Source of the DNA: Lachnospiraceae bacterium
GTDB taxonomy: Bacteria; Bacillota; Clostridia; Lachnospirales; Lachnospiraceae
Assembly: GCA_024694625.1 (NCBI GenBank)
Contig: JAILJP010000022.1
Span: forward strand, 1-64,000
Reading direction: 5' to 3'
Length of the DNA stretch: 64,000 nt
Below the pieces are notes generated by a model. That model was not told the origin of the DNA, did not search any database, and saw only the letters and a program-made list of their open reading frames with translations. Both the position numbers and the translations under genes were made by a program. Shown piece by piece: positions 33,675 to 43,930 of the stretch. How positions within the stretch are numbered: position 1 is the stretch's first letter; each line of letters opens with the position of its first letter.

Positions 33675-33719
33675 AAAACTCTTCTCTCCCGTATCTTAAG
33701 TACGAAAGAGAAGAGTTTT
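33675..33719. terminator. Bidirectional terminator between HD-GYP and DHH genes
   Basis: A 13-bp stem (33675-33687 with 33707-33719), with a further inner pairing 33690-33693/33701-33704. T-rich sequence follows on both strands. It serves two convergent genes. Confidence 0.85.
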
Positions 33720-33733
33720 CTTTGTAATGAAAC

Positions 33734-34657
33734 TTAACCCTGTAGGGCTTTAATAATATTTGGAAGCTCTGCATCCACCTTGTCGTTTTCCAACTGACAG
33801 GTTCCTGCATTGGCGTGTCCGCCACCTCCGTAAGATAAACAAAGTTCTCCGATGTTTACCTTTGAGTTTTTGTTAATAATGGATTTTCCAATCATAACTG
33901 CAGTGTTTTGCTTTTGGAATCCCCATGCTACATGGACAGACATCTCAACTTCGGGATGCATGGCATATACCATAAAACGATTTCCGGTGTAGATGGTCTC
34001 TTCATGTCTTAAATCAATGACTGCCACCTTTCCTTCAATCTTTGTAATGCGATTTAACTGCTCTTTGAACTTCTCCTGCTGTTCAAAGTACAAATCCACA
34101 CGCTCTTTGACATCCGGAAGAGCAAGCACATCATCAATAGGGTGGATTACACAGTAATCGATTAATTCCATCATCAAATCATAATTGGAAATACGGAAAT
34201 CATGGAATCTTCCCAAACCGGTACGGGCATCCATAATAAAGTTCATCAATACCCATCCTGTAGGAATTAAAATCTCTTCTTCAGTAAAATCAGCACTGTC
34301 GCCCTTATCTACCGCTGTCATGATTTCTTCTGAAATACGTTTAAATGTCTTGGCACCGCCGTAGTAATTGTAAACCACTCTGGCTGCGGACTTTGCTTCT
34401 CCCTCGATAATGAATTTATCCTTAGCTACTTCTGGATCCACACGACTCAATTCTGATTCATGATGATCAAAAGCAATTTTTACTCTAGGATCAAACGGAA
34501 GATTCGTGGTGATATCGTCACCGGTAAGTTCTACCTTTCCGTCCTGAATATCTTTGGGATGTACGAACTTAATCTCATCAATCAAATCCATTTCTTTTAA
34601 AAGCATGGCGCAAACCAAGCCATCAAAATCACTTCTTGTTACCAGTCTTCTACTCAT
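33734..34657 (-). CDS. DHH-family phosphoesterase
   Basis: A 307-residue soluble protein with the DHH layout: TRSDFDGLVCA at the start, the metal motif FDHHESE (about residue 70), an Asp in AVDKGDSAD, and a C-terminal DHHA1-type GGGGHANAGT loop. Related proteins include nano-RNases, cyclic-di-AMP hydrolases and enzymes labelled exopolyphosphatase; the precise substrate cannot be told. The start at 34657 is set by GAGGAGGGG; a TTG at 34675 lies upstream of that site. It has its own promoter. Confidence 0.85.
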   Translation of the reverse strand: MSRRLVTRSDFDGLVCAMLLKEMDLIDEIKFVHPKDIQDGKVELTGDDITTNLPFDPRVKIAFDHHESELSRVDPEVAKDKFIIEGEAKSAARVVYNYYGGAKTFKRISEEIMTAVDKGDSADFTEEEILIPTGWVLMNFIMDARTGLGRFHDFRISNYDLMMELIDYCVIHPIDDVLALPDVKERVDLYFEQQEKFKEQLNRITKIEGKVAVIDLRHEETIYTGNRFMVYAMHPEVEMSVHVAWGFQKQNTAVMIGKSIINKNSKVNIGELCLSYGGGGHANAGTCQLENDKVDAELPNIIKALQG

Positions 34658-34688
34658 ATTCTCCCCTCCTCGCAAATTCTATGTGAAA

Positions 34689-34717
34689 ATTATACACCTC
34701 TCAACTTTTAGCGGCAA
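34689..34717 (-). promoter_or_regulatory. Promoter of the DHH phosphoesterase gene
   Basis: TTGCCG, 17 bases, TATAAT on the minus strand, with a leader of about 25 nt. Confidence 0.65.
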
Positions 34718-34723
34718 CAATTC

Positions 34724-36199
34724 TTACTTTTCATTTCCTTTTTTCAGCTCTTCCAAATTCTCTGTAATATCATCCATTAAAACAGAGAACTGGTCTACTA
34801 AGGAAACGTTTTTCTCACTTAAAGCCGTAATCTCTGTGGTGGAAGCTGACATTTCTTCACCTGTAGCAGAAATTGTACTTACGCTATCCACAATAACATT
34901 GTTGGAAGCTTTAATCTTCACCATAAGCTCTGCCATTTCCGTAATTTCTGAATGAAGGTTCTTCATTTCTTCTTCCACGATTTGGAATTTCTCCTCTGCG
35001 TTTTCTGCATATTCTTTTTCTGCATTGGAGATATTAACGTTGTCTTCTACTTTGCCTACAACATCATCTGCATCTTCTGCCAACTCATCCAAAATGGAAG
35101 TGATGTTTTCTGTAGCACTCTTAGTCTGTTCAGCCAGCTGACGAATCTCATCTGCAACAACGGCAAATCCACGTCCGGCCTCTCCTGCTCTGGCTGCTTC
35201 GATTGATGCATTTAATGCCAAAAGATTGGTCTGAGCAGAAATATTTAAAATCATATTTGTAATTTCCCGAACTTCTACGGATTTTACCTGAAGGTTTGCT
35301 GCTGATTCTTTCATCAGTGCTCCGGAATTTAATGCTTCCTCAACCTGTTTTGCCAACTCTGTCATAGCGGCAGAACCTTCTGCAACTGCCTTTAACACAT
35401 CATCGGAAGTATTTATGATGACGTCTGTTTTTTGAGAACTGTCATCAATCATTCCCTGAATAGCCTGGGTTTCTGATGTCTGCTCAATGATAGCATCTGT
35501 ATTGTTGGTAATTCCTTCGGAAACCCCTTCCAATGACTCGTGGGTTCTAACTGCAGATTCGTGAATCTCTCCCAAAATAGAAGAAGCTTCTTCCACATCC
35601 TGTGTAACCTTTCCAGCCACATTCATGATACGTTTGGATACCTCGGCATTAGCCGCTGTTTCATTTTCAATTTCCTCCACGGAAGCTTCGAAGAAGTCGG
35701 TAACAATACGAACTCCAGGGATGGTACAAAGGCAAATAATAATACATACGATTGCCTGAACCATAACATATTCCAATGCATCAAAAGGGTTTGCTGCCGT
35801 TACCAACATTTCAACGATTTTTATAATATTGGTTGCCAAGAATAAAAGGGACATCACCTTTACAAATTTTCGGTCCAAAGATACAACCAATGCAATCAAA
35901 AAAGGAATGTAATAAGGATATGTGGTGTTGGAAGTGGTGGTTAACAACGCCACTAAATAGGATATAAAAACGATTTGTGAAATAAACTTATAACACTTTT
36001 CACTTCTTCTGTCCTTTGCATACATTATAATTGCCAAAATCATACAGATAGCCAAGACAATCATAGGTATAATCGACAACATAGGGTTCATGCCGGATAG
36101 CTTTAATTGGGATAATAATCCCAAAAGCATAAACGCTCCCGTTGTAAGTGCACCCAATATCATAAGCTTATTGGTTCGTTCGATTAATCTTTCTCTCAT
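34724..36199 (-). CDS. Methyl-accepting chemotaxis protein with membrane-embedded sensor part
   Basis: A 491-residue chemoreceptor. The N-terminal 175 residues form about six membrane helices with almost no outside domain. There is no clear HAMP domain. The cytoplasmic coiled coil has the standard tip ([34 protein letters not shown]) at about 325-360. Such receptors may sense membrane state, energy level or hydrophobic ligands. It has its own leader with GGGGGAAG before the ATG and lies between hemZ and a DHH gene, with no che genes near. Confidence 0.9.
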   Translation of the reverse strand: MRERLIERTNKLMILGALTTGAFMLLGLLSQLKLSGMNPMLSIIPMIVLAICMILAIIMYAKDRRSEKCYKFISQIVFISYLVALLTTTSNTTYPYYIPFLIALVVSLDRKFVKVMSLLFLATNIIKIVEMLVTAANPFDALEYVMVQAIVCIIICLCTIPGVRIVTDFFEASVEEIENETAANAEVSKRIMNVAGKVTQDVEEASSILGEIHESAVRTHESLEGVSEGITNNTDAIIEQTSETQAIQGMIDDSSQKTDVIINTSDDVLKAVAEGSAAMTELAKQVEEALNSGALMKESAANLQVKSVEVREITNMILNISAQTNLLALNASIEAARAGEAGRGFAVVADEIRQLAEQTKSATENITSILDELAEDADDVVGKVEDNVNISNAEKEYAENAEEKFQIVEEEMKNLHSEITEMAELMVKIKASNNVIVDSVSTISATGEEMSASTTEITALSEKNVSLVDQFSVLMDDITENLEELKKGNEK

Positions 36200-36283
36200 T
36201 TCTTTCTTCCCCCTACATATTGTAGTAATAATAAAAACTAACTACATTTTATCATAGACATAGAAAAATAAATATATAGATTT

Positions 36284-37753
36284 TTACAAATATAATTGTC
36301 TCTTCCGTTCAATCATTTCATCGATTCTTTGGATGTAAAGATCAACATCCTTCACGTTTTCACAACGTTCTACTTTTATTTTTAAATCCGTTGACCCTTC
36401 GGCGTTTCGTCCTACTTTTTTACATGCACTTCCTGCCCCTAAAGCCACAATATCGCAAAGTTCTTCCATAATCTCAATATTGTAAAGGCATTCCTTGCCC
36501 TCTGGTGCAAATCCGATATTTTCCAAATTGCCGGAAATCTGTTTTTGACGGTACATATAATAGGGGCTCATTCCCATTTCTTTAGCGGCCTCGTGAACCA
36601 TCTCCATAATATCTTTGGAATTTACAAAAAGCTCGTTTTCATAGTTTTCCCACTGAATGTTTAGTCTGGAGGAACGCTTAATTGCCAAAGAATGCACCGT
36701 AAGATTGTCCGGTTTCATCTTTTTCACTTCCGCTAAAGTTTTCGCTACATCTTCTTTGGATTCTCCCGGAAGTCCTACAATCAAATCCATGTTGATAAAA
36801 AAGCCCTTTTTCCCCTGTGCCTTCGCTTCATCACTGATTTGTCTCGCCAGAGAAAAGCTCTCTCGAATCTGTTCCACCGTATGGAAGCGGCCAATCAAAT
36901 CCAAGGTCTTTTGATGCATGGTTTGCGGATTTACAGAGATTCGGTCAATATTGTGATTGGCAAGTACCCGAAGTTTATCCTCTGTAATGGAATCCGGTCT
37001 TCCCGCCTCCACAGTAAACTCCCGAAGGGCGGACAAATCCAAATGTTCTTCCACTGCCAAAAGCAATCGGTCCAACTGGGACGCAGAAAGGGATGACGGG
37101 GTACCTCCTCCAATATAGATGGTATCCAACGTACGATGTTTGAAATGTTCCCCTGCAAAGGCAATTTCTTTCATCAAAGCATCCAAATAGGCGTCACTTT
37201 TCTTTTGATACAATCCCATTGGATAAGAAGAAAAAGAACAATACAAACAAATACTGGGACAAAAGGGAATCCCAATGTATAAAGCGTACTTATCTCCAAT
37301 CTCTCCCATAACGGAGAGTTCCCGTTTCGCTATATTGGTTGCTAGGGAAATCTTTTCATCGGAACAAAGATAGGTTTCTTTCATATATCTTTGCACCTCA
37401 GCTTCTGTTTCCCCTGCCATTAATTTTTTTAAAGGAATCTTCGTGGGGCGAATCCCGGTAAGGGTTCCCCAGGGAAGTGAAATCTGTACCTTCTTTGAAA
37501 GCACTTCATATATCAGACGTTTTAATCTGTTTTTTGTATCACTGCGGTCAGCTTCATCTATGGCAATGTCTCCGGAGTATTCTCCGTTACATTCCATGGA
37601 AATTTTGTCATGTTCTACCCGGATTTCCACAGATTCTTCACCCTCCGGCAATTCTTTATTTAAAAATACCTTGGGCTTTTCTCCCTGATAAAAGGCCTGC
37701 ACCAGACCGTAAGCGTCATACAAAAAACTTTCGTTATTGATTTTCAGATTCAT
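36284..37753 (-). CDS. hemZ: HemZ-type radical SAM protein
   Basis: A 489-residue radical SAM enzyme. An N-terminal domain of about 160 residues is typical for HemZ. The cluster motif is CPSICLYCSF (CxxxCxYC), followed by YIGGGTPSSL and VGLPGE, as in coproporphyrinogen III oxidase-like (HemN) proteins. HemZ is annotated as oxygen-independent coproporphyrinogen dehydrogenase, but many homologues in heme-less anaerobes have an uncertain role. The start at 37753 follows AAAGGAT; an ATG at 37771 overlaps the MBL stop codon in TAATG but lacks a site. It ends the relA-MBL-hemZ operon. Confidence 0.88.
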   Translation of the reverse strand: MNLKINNESFLYDAYGLVQAFYQGEKPKVFLNKELPEGEESVEIRVEHDKISMECNGEYSGDIAIDEADRSDTKNRLKRLIYEVLSKKVQISLPWGTLTGIRPTKIPLKKLMAGETEAEVQRYMKETYLCSDEKISLATNIAKRELSVMGEIGDKYALYIGIPFCPSICLYCSFSSYPMGLYQKKSDAYLDALMKEIAFAGEHFKHRTLDTIYIGGGTPSSLSASQLDRLLLAVEEHLDLSALREFTVEAGRPDSITEDKLRVLANHNIDRISVNPQTMHQKTLDLIGRFHTVEQIRESFSLARQISDEAKAQGKKGFFINMDLIVGLPGESKEDVAKTLAEVKKMKPDNLTVHSLAIKRSSRLNIQWENYENELFVNSKDIMEMVHEAAKEMGMSPYYMYRQKQISGNLENIGFAPEGKECLYNIEIMEELCDIVALGAGSACKKVGRNAEGSTDLKIKVERCENVKDVDLYIQRIDEMIERKRQLYL

Positions 37754-37770
37754 GATTTTTATCCTTTTCA

Positions 37771-38418
37771 TTAAGATAAGAAAGGATTATAGTGCAATTC
37801 ATCCTCCACAGTGGTTACGCTGTCATGTCCCGGATAACAAATGGTGTCCTTTGGCAGAGTAAGTATTTTTTCTTTCACTGCACGCACCAACATAGACATG
37901 GAGCCTCCGGGAAAATCCGTTCTTCCAATGGAAGAACAAAACAAAGAATCTCCCGTAAAGCAGATACCCTGATTGGGTACATAGAAGCAACAACCTCCCG
38001 GTGTGTGTCCGGGGGTAAACAATACGCGAATATCAAATCCGGCCAAGGACAATTCTTCTTCATCCTTTACGAAAACATCGGCATGATAGATTTCTCCGTG
38101 AAATCCCATGGAAGAAGAAAGATTTAAACCGGGAGTCTCCAAGGTTTCCTTTTCTGCTTCAAAAGCATAGCATAACACGTCTCTTCCCTCTTTTTTGCAA
38201 AGGTCCTGTAATTCTTTTATACCTCCTGCATGATCAAAATGACCATGGGTCAAAAGTATGGCTTCAAGAGAAAGGCCTTTGTCCTTTATTTTTTGATACA
38301 AGGGCTCTGCTGCCGCTCCGGGATCAATTACTACTGCCTTTTTTTCATCTTCATTTATTAAGAAATAGCAGTTCGTGGCAACAGGTCCCACCACATATTG
38401 TTCTACATTAAACTTCAT
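37771..38418 (-). CDS. Metallo-beta-lactamase fold hydrolase, glyoxalase II-like
   Basis: A 215-residue enzyme with the two-metal motif THGHFDHAGG (about 57-66), a His in TPGHTPGG, an Asp in FTGDSLF and the last His in PGHDSVTT. This is the GloB/YcbL-like group, hydrolysing thioesters such as S-lactoylglutathione or other small esters. Glutathione may be absent in this organism, so the substrate is open. It starts three bases after relA and is followed directly by hemZ, a standard order in Clostridia. Confidence 0.9.
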   Translation of the reverse strand: MKFNVEQYVVGPVATNCYFLINEDEKKAVVIDPGAAAEPLYQKIKDKGLSLEAILLTHGHFDHAGGIKELQDLCKKEGRDVLCYAFEAEKETLETPGLNLSSSMGFHGEIYHADVFVKDEEELSLAGFDIRVLFTPGHTPGGCCFYVPNQGICFTGDSLFCSSIGRTDFPGGSMSMLVRAVKEKILTLPKDTICYPGHDSVTTVEDELHYNPFLS

Positions 38419-38421
38419 ATA

Positions 38422-40737
38422 CTAACCTGTGGTTCTTTCAATATCTATAATACTTTCAATCGCTTTCAAACGATTTACCAATTCTCTCAATTCTTCTTTG
38501 GAACGTACTCCAAAGGATACATCTATGGTAGCCACTCCCTGCTTGTTTGTTCTGGAGTGAATGCTATTAATATCGATGTTTCGCTCTGTAAATACTTTTG
38601 AAATATCCACCAAAAGACCGGTACGGTTATTGCCGTAAATATGGATATCTGCCAGATATAACTCGCCCTTGTGCTGTTCCAAGAATTCCGGTTGCCATTC
38701 CGCTTCAATTAAGCGGGGTTTTTCTATTTCCGGAAGATTAATAATGTTGATACAATCAGTACGATGAACGGATATCCCTCGTCCTCTGGTAACAAATCCA
38801 ACGATTTCGTCCCCCGGTACCGGAGAACAACACTTGGAAAAACGAACGGATACATCATAGAGGCCTTTCACCACAATTCCGTTTTTGGACTTGGGATTCT
38901 TTTGGCCTTTTTCCACATCGTATGGAGTGTCCTGATGCTCTGCCAAGACTTCCTCATCGGTCTTATCCACCGGATGGTCCAAAAGAAAGGCATCAAACAT
39001 CTTGTTTACCACAGCACCTTCTTTGATACTGCCCTGTCCGATGGCGGAAAGAACGGAGTCCCAATCGTGGAATCCATATCTTCGCATTACCCGTTCCTGA
39101 TATTTCGGTTGGTTAATATCAGCCACATTAATATTCTTGGATTTTGCGGAATCCAAAAACAGTTCCTTTCCTTTGGCAATGTTTTCTTCTTTTGAAACAC
39201 TGCGGAACCATTGATTAATCTTATTTTTCGCCTGGGTGGATTTTACAATTTTAATCCAGTCCCGGCTGGGTCCTCTGGAATTTTGAGAGGTAATAATCTC
39301 GATTCGATCCCCGTTTTGGATAATATAGTCAATGGGAACTAATCTGCCGTTTACCTTTGCTCCAATCATACGGTTTCCTACCGCAGAATGAATGGAATAT
39401 GCAAAGTCAATGGGGGTAGACCCATTTGGTAAGTTCTTTACATCTCCGGAAGGAGTGAAACAAAATACCGTATCTGAGAACAAATTCAAATCACTCTTTA
39501 AGAGATTTAAGAATTCGTTGTTGTCACTCATGTCCTGCTGCCATTCCAAAATCTGACGAAGCCAGGAAAGCTTTTCCTCTTCGGAATTCACTGTGGCACC
39601 TTCGCCGGATTCCTTGTACTTCCAATGCGCCGCAATACCGTACTCAGAGGTACGATGCATTTCGTAGGTACGAATCTGGATTTCAAAAGGTGTACCGCTG
39701 GGACCAATCAAAGTGGTATGCAAGGACTGATACATATTGGGCTTTGGCATGGCAATGTAGTCTTTGAAACGTCCCGGAATAGGGGTATACATCTCATGAA
39801 TTACGCCAAGTGCCGCATAACAATCCTTTACATCCTTTACAATAATCCGAATGGCAAACAAATCATAAATCTGATCCAAGGTTTTGTTTTGATTTACCAT
39901 CTTTTTATAAATACTGAAAAAGTGTTTACTTCTTCCGTAAATCTCTGCTTCAATTTCCGCTTCGGCAATGTGATCTTTTACTTCTTCCACAAGGCCTGCC
40001 ACATACTCGTCTCTTTGGCGTTTGCGAAGGGCAATCTTTTCCACTAATTCATAATACGCCTCCGGCTCCAAATACTTCAAAGCCAAATCATCCAACTCGA
40101 TTTTTACTTTTGAAATACCAAGACGCTGTGCCAAAGGAGCATAGATTTCCATGGTCTCTCTGGCTTTTTCTTTTTGCTTTGCAGGCTTCATATATTTCAA
40201 TGTACGCATATTATGAAGTCGATCTGCAAGCTTTATAATAATAACACGTATATCTTTGGCCATGGCCAAAAACATCTTTCGTAGGTTTTCTGCCTGAATC
40301 TCTACCTTGTCCGCATCATAGGATAACTGTCCCAACTTCGTAACCCCGTCTACCAACAAGGCAACTTCCTTGGAAAACTGTTCTTCGATTTCTTCTGTAG
40401 TAAGCACCGTATCCTCGACAACGTCATGCAAGAGCCCTGCAACAATGGTTTCCTTATCCATTTCCAAATCCGCCAAAATTATGGCAACACAAAGAGGGTG
40501 AATGATATAAGGTTCACCGGATTTTCGCACCTGTCCCTCATGGGCAGAATTTGCGATACGATATGCTTTTTGAATCATGGAAATATCTGTACTGGGATGG
40601 TACTTTTGAATACGATTGATGAGTTCGTCATATAAAACTTCAGGATCCACAAAATCCTGAGTAGCCACAACTCCCCGATTTGGCCGTGACATATCCGCTT
40701 CGAGTTTTTCGAATTCTTTAGATTGAATATCAGACAT
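38422..40737 (-). CDS. relA: Bifunctional (p)ppGpp synthetase/hydrolase (Rel)
   Basis: A 771-residue long Rel protein. The HD hydrolase domain (about 45-200) has HPLCVA and GLLHDVVEDT. The synthetase domain (about 250-380) has RIIVKDVKDCYAALG, RFKDYIAMPKPNMYQSLH and EIQIRTYEMH. TGS (about 410-470), a CCSPVPGD zinc-finger-like part and a C-terminal ACT domain follow. The hydrolase residues are intact, so it should both make and destroy the alarmone, responding to starved ribosomes. GAGGAGG precedes the ATG and a TATAAT lies in the leader. It is the first gene of relA-MBL-hemZ. Confidence 0.95.
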   Translation of the reverse strand: MSDIQSKEFEKLEADMSRPNRGVVATQDFVDPEVLYDELINRIQKYHPSTDISMIQKAYRIANSAHEGQVRKSGEPYIIHPLCVAIILADLEMDKETIVAGLLHDVVEDTVLTTEEIEEQFSKEVALLVDGVTKLGQLSYDADKVEIQAENLRKMFLAMAKDIRVIIIKLADRLHNMRTLKYMKPAKQKEKARETMEIYAPLAQRLGISKVKIELDDLALKYLEPEAYYELVEKIALRKRQRDEYVAGLVEEVKDHIAEAEIEAEIYGRSKHFFSIYKKMVNQNKTLDQIYDLFAIRIIVKDVKDCYAALGVIHEMYTPIPGRFKDYIAMPKPNMYQSLHTTLIGPSGTPFEIQIRTYEMHRTSEYGIAAHWKYKESGEGATVNSEEEKLSWLRQILEWQQDMSDNNEFLNLLKSDLNLFSDTVFCFTPSGDVKNLPNGSTPIDFAYSIHSAVGNRMIGAKVNGRLVPIDYIIQNGDRIEIITSQNSRGPSRDWIKIVKSTQAKNKINQWFRSVSKEENIAKGKELFLDSAKSKNINVADINQPKYQERVMRRYGFHDWDSVLSAIGQGSIKEGAVVNKMFDAFLLDHPVDKTDEEVLAEHQDTPYDVEKGQKNPKSKNGIVVKGLYDVSVRFSKCCSPVPGDEIVGFVTRGRGISVHRTDCINIINLPEIEKPRLIEAEWQPEFLEQHKGELYLADIHIYGNNRTGLLVDISKVFTERNIDINSIHSRTNKQGVATIDVSFGVRSKEELRELVNRLKAIESIIDIERTTG

Positions 40738-40776
40738 GTCGGCCTCCTCTCGTTTTGATTAAATATTAAACAATAT

Positions 40777-40782
40777 ATTATA
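40777..40782 (-). promoter_or_regulatory. -10 box of relA-MBL-hemZ
   Basis: TATAAT on the minus strand, 39 bases before the relA start codon. The -35 region (TTGAAA at only 15 bases) is imperfect. Confidence 0.5.
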
Positions 40783-40799
40783 CGAAATCGGTTCAGATT

Positions 40800-41774
40800 T
40801 CAAACTAAAATTTCATATAATTCGTCATCTATCTGTTTAAAATTTAACTTTTTTAATAATTTAACCGATGGGACGTTTTCCTTATCCACTTGAGCATAGA
40901 TTCTCTTCTTATGTAAGGTATGAAATGTATAGTCGATAATAGCCTTGCATACCTCTGTAGCGTAGCCTTGATTTTGATACTCCTCTTTAATGGCATATCC
41001 AAGTTCCACCGTGTCCGGATCGCTTCTGTAATCATCGTCCTCTCGTCGGGAACTATGCTCGATTCCTCCTCTGGATTCCACTCCTGCCCGGCCGATTAGC
41101 TCTTTTGATTCCTTATCAAAGACCAGCCACATACCATAATCGTAAAAACCATAAACCTTTTCGATGTAATTTGCCTCATAAGCCGCTTCTTCTTCTCTTT
41201 CATACAAAGGCTCCATATAATCCGTCATATGTTCGCCTTCGTATAGTTTGAACAAATCATCCAAATCCTTCATGGAAAACTCACGTATTACCGTACGCTT
41301 TGTTTCCATTATATATAAGGGAATCTTGTGGAAACGATGATGTACCTTCCACAGGTAAGAAAAGTCTACGCTTTCAAAGCTCAAAAGAATCCAATTGTTT
41401 TCTAACTGACAGGATAGCCCTCCCTCATATGCAATGATGGGAATATTCTCCCCCCTAAAATAATCGATCAGTTCCTGCTTTTGACAAATGGCAACGCAAA
41501 AAAGACCGGACAGACCCTTTACGTCTGCCTCAGTCTTTATGTAATCATGTAGATGTTCCCGTTCTTCTTCTGCCAAAGTTGAGGCAAGTTTGGTTACACG
41601 CTGTTTGTGAACTCCGTTATAATTCTCATCAATGATGAATTCACCATTTTCAAATCCTACCTGTATTATTCGAAATCTGTCCAATTGACACTTTGCCAAA
41701 AACAGATCTAAAAATCCCATCTCCGTAGGATTTAAAAGACTTCCGTCCACCTGTAGATAAAGTATTTTTTCCAT
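40800..41774 (-). CDS. GNAT-family acetyltransferase with an extra N-terminal domain
   Basis: A 324-residue protein. The C-terminal half (about 155-324) is a GNAT domain of the RimJ type, with IREFSMKDLDDLFKLY, VELGYAIKEEYQNQGYATEV (acetyl-CoA loop) and NVPSVKLLKKLNF. The first 150 residues are not a known fold to me. They start with [14 protein letters not shown] and could be a HAD-like or regulatory domain. The gene overlaps the dapL stop codon in TAATG, so it is translated with dapL. What it acetylates is unknown. Confidence 0.8.
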   Translation of the reverse strand: MEKILYLQVDGSLLNPTEMGFLDLFLAKCQLDRFRIIQVGFENGEFIIDENYNGVHKQRVTKLASTLAEEEREHLHDYIKTEADVKGLSGLFCVAICQKQELIDYFRGENIPIIAYEGGLSCQLENNWILLSFESVDFSYLWKVHHRFHKIPLYIMETKRTVIREFSMKDLDDLFKLYEGEHMTDYMEPLYEREEEAAYEANYIEKVYGFYDYGMWLVFDKESKELIGRAGVESRGGIEHSSRREDDDYRSDPDTVELGYAIKEEYQNQGYATEVCKAIIDYTFHTLHKKRIYAQVDKENVPSVKLLKKLNFKQIDDELYEILV

Positions 41775-42988
41775 TATAAGTTTTTAATTCTTTCCAATGC
41801 TTTCTTTGAATTTTCCAAAGTACCGAAAGCAGTCAATCTAAAGTAGTGTTCACCACTGGGGCCAAATCCGCTACCGGGTGTTCCCACTACGCAAGCATTC
41901 TCCAAAAGATAATCAAAGAATTCCCATGAAGTCATTTTGTCGGGAGTCTTCATCCAAATATAAGGGGCATTTACTCCACCGTAAACTTCAAGGCCCGCAT
42001 CCTTTAATCCTTCACGAATGGTTTTGGCATTGTTCATATAATAGCCAACCAATTCCTGAACTTCCTTTTGTCCAGCTTCGGAATATACTGCCTCTCCGGC
42101 TCTTTGAATAATGTAAGGGGCACCGTTGAATTTGGTACCGTGACGTCTTGCCCACATATCGTGCAAAGATACGCCGTCGCATTTTAATTCCTTTGGTACA
42201 ACAGTAAAACCTAAACGCACGCCGGTAAATCCCGCATTTTTAGAAAAGCTGCGGATTTCAATAGCGCATGTTTTTGCTCCTTCACATTCGTAAATACTAT
42301 GTGCCACATCCTCTTCGGAAATATATGCCTCATAAGCTGCATCATAAATAATCAAACAGCCGTTTTTGTTGGCGTAGTCCACCCACTCTTGAAGCTGTGC
42401 TTTTGTAATGGTAGTTCCTGTAGGATTGTTGGGGAAACATAAATAAATAATATCGGGAGTTTCCTTGGGAAATTCCGGTACGAATCCATTTTCTGCTGTG
42501 GTGGGCATATAAATAATATCGCTCCATTTTTCCAATGTGCTGTCATAGTTGCCGCAACGTCCACCCATAACATTGGAATCCACGTAAACAGGATACACAG
42601 GATCACAAACGGCAATCTTGTTGTCTGTAGCAAACAATTCCTGAATATTCCCGGAATCGGATTTTGCCCCGTCGGAAACAAATATTTCATCTGCTGCTAT
42701 ATCACAACCCCTTCTGACATAATCCCATTTACAAATGGCATCTCTCAAAAAATCATAACCTAAATCCGGTGCATATCCCCGGAAGGTATCGGCATCTCCC
42801 ATTTCGTCTACAGCTTTGTGAAGTGCATCAATCACACTGTTGGTAAGAGGTCTTGTAACATCTCCGATTCCCAAACGGATAATCTCCTTGTCGGGATTGG
42901 CCTCCTGAAAAGCTGCAACCTTTTTTGCAATATTGGAAAATAAATAGCTTCCCGGTAATTTCTGATAGTTTGTGTTAATTTTGTACAT
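41774..42988 (-). CDS. dapL: LL-diaminopimelate aminotransferase
   Basis: A 404-residue PLP enzyme of class I/II. Visible are [12 protein letters not shown] near the start, the CFPNNPTGT substrate loop, YDAAYEAYI, and the PLP lysine in [14 protein letters not shown]. DapL converts tetrahydrodipicolinate directly to LL-diaminopimelate, the short route to lysine and peptidoglycan precursors. The next enzyme, DapF, is encoded just upstream, 45 bases away, supporting the call. A TAATG overlap couples it to the GNAT gene. Confidence 0.95.
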   Translation of the reverse strand: MYKINTNYQKLPGSYLFSNIAKKVAAFQEANPDKEIIRLGIGDVTRPLTNSVIDALHKAVDEMGDADTFRGYAPDLGYDFLRDAICKWDYVRRGCDIAADEIFVSDGAKSDSGNIQELFATDNKIAVCDPVYPVYVDSNVMGGRCGNYDSTLEKWSDIIYMPTTAENGFVPEFPKETPDIIYLCFPNNPTGTTITKAQLQEWVDYANKNGCLIIYDAAYEAYISEEDVAHSIYECEGAKTCAIEIRSFSKNAGFTGVRLGFTVVPKELKCDGVSLHDMWARRHGTKFNGAPYIIQRAGEAVYSEAGQKEVQELVGYYMNNAKTIREGLKDAGLEVYGGVNAPYIWMKTPDKMTSWEFFDYLLENACVVGTPGSGFGPSGEHYFRLTAFGTLENSKKALERIKNL

Positions 42989-43033
42989 CTTTTTTCTTCC
43001 TTTTCTTTATAAAACTAGTATTTCATCTGTGCA

Positions 43034-43915
43034 TTAATTCTTCGAATAGATTTTGATATCATCTTTTTCGAAATCTTCCGGCGGGAAAATCTCTCCGGAA
43101 AAGACAACCGTAGCCGGTCCGGTCATATAAACCTTATCCTCGGTTCTGTCGTATGAAATTTTTAACTTTCCTCCCAAGAGTTCCAGTTCCACTGTATCTT
43201 CGGTCAAACCGTTTAAGATAGCAGCCACTGCCGTAGCGCAGGCACCGGTACCGCAAGCCAAAGTCTCTCCACTTCCTCTTTCCCATACACGCATACGAAT
43301 ATGAGTTTTGTCAATAACGTTGGCAAACTCTGTATTGGTACGCTTGGGGAAGGTCTCATGATTCTCAAACTTGGGGCCGATTTTTTCCAAATCAAGCTGT
43401 CGAATATCCTGATCCATAAAGGTAACACAATGGGGATTTCCCATGGAAACACAGGTAACAGGATAAATCTTTCCATCCACTTCCATAGGCTCGTTAATCA
43501 TTTGTTTTTCCGGGAATGTAACCGGAACCTTTGCAGCATCCAAAATAGGAGAACCCATATCCACACGAACTGAAGTCACTTTGTGGTCGGAAACCTCCAA
43601 CTGTAAGGTTTTCACTCCTGCCAAGGTTTCAACGGTAATTTCGGTTTTGTCCGTAAGTCCAAAATCATAAACAAATTTTGCTACGCAACGAATCCCGTTT
43701 CCGCACATCTCACCTCTGGAACCGTCTGCATTATACATTGCCATTTCAAAATCGGCAACCTTGGACGGTTTGATTAAAATCAATCCATCGGAACCAATGC
43801 CAAAATGTCTGTCACTGACAAACACAGCGACTTTTTCCGGATGTTCCACTGTTTCTTCAAAACAGTTTACATAAACATAATCATTTCCCAAGCCATGCAT
43901 TTTTGTAAATTTCAT
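43034..43915 (-). CDS. dapF: Diaminopimelate epimerase
   Basis: A 293-residue enzyme with both catalytic cysteine motifs: MCGNGIRC (about 70-77) and ETLACGTGACA (about 222-232). KMHGLGNDYV at the N-terminus is also typical. It turns LL- into meso-diaminopimelate for cell wall and lysine. AAGGAGG precedes the ATG; it lies 15 bases after the hisA gene and before dapL. Confidence 0.97.
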   Translation of the reverse strand: MKFTKMHGLGNDYVYVNCFEETVEHPEKVAVFVSDRHFGIGSDGLILIKPSKVADFEMAMYNADGSRGEMCGNGIRCVAKFVYDFGLTDKTEITVETLAGVKTLQLEVSDHKVTSVRVDMGSPILDAAKVPVTFPEKQMINEPMEVDGKIYPVTCVSMGNPHCVTFMDQDIRQLDLEKIGPKFENHETFPKRTNTEFANVIDKTHIRMRVWERGSGETLACGTGACATAVAAILNGLTEDTVELELLGGKLKISYDRTEDKVYMTGPATVVFSGEIFPPEDFEKDDIKIYSKN

Positions 43916-43930
43916 AGTAAGCCTCCTTAT

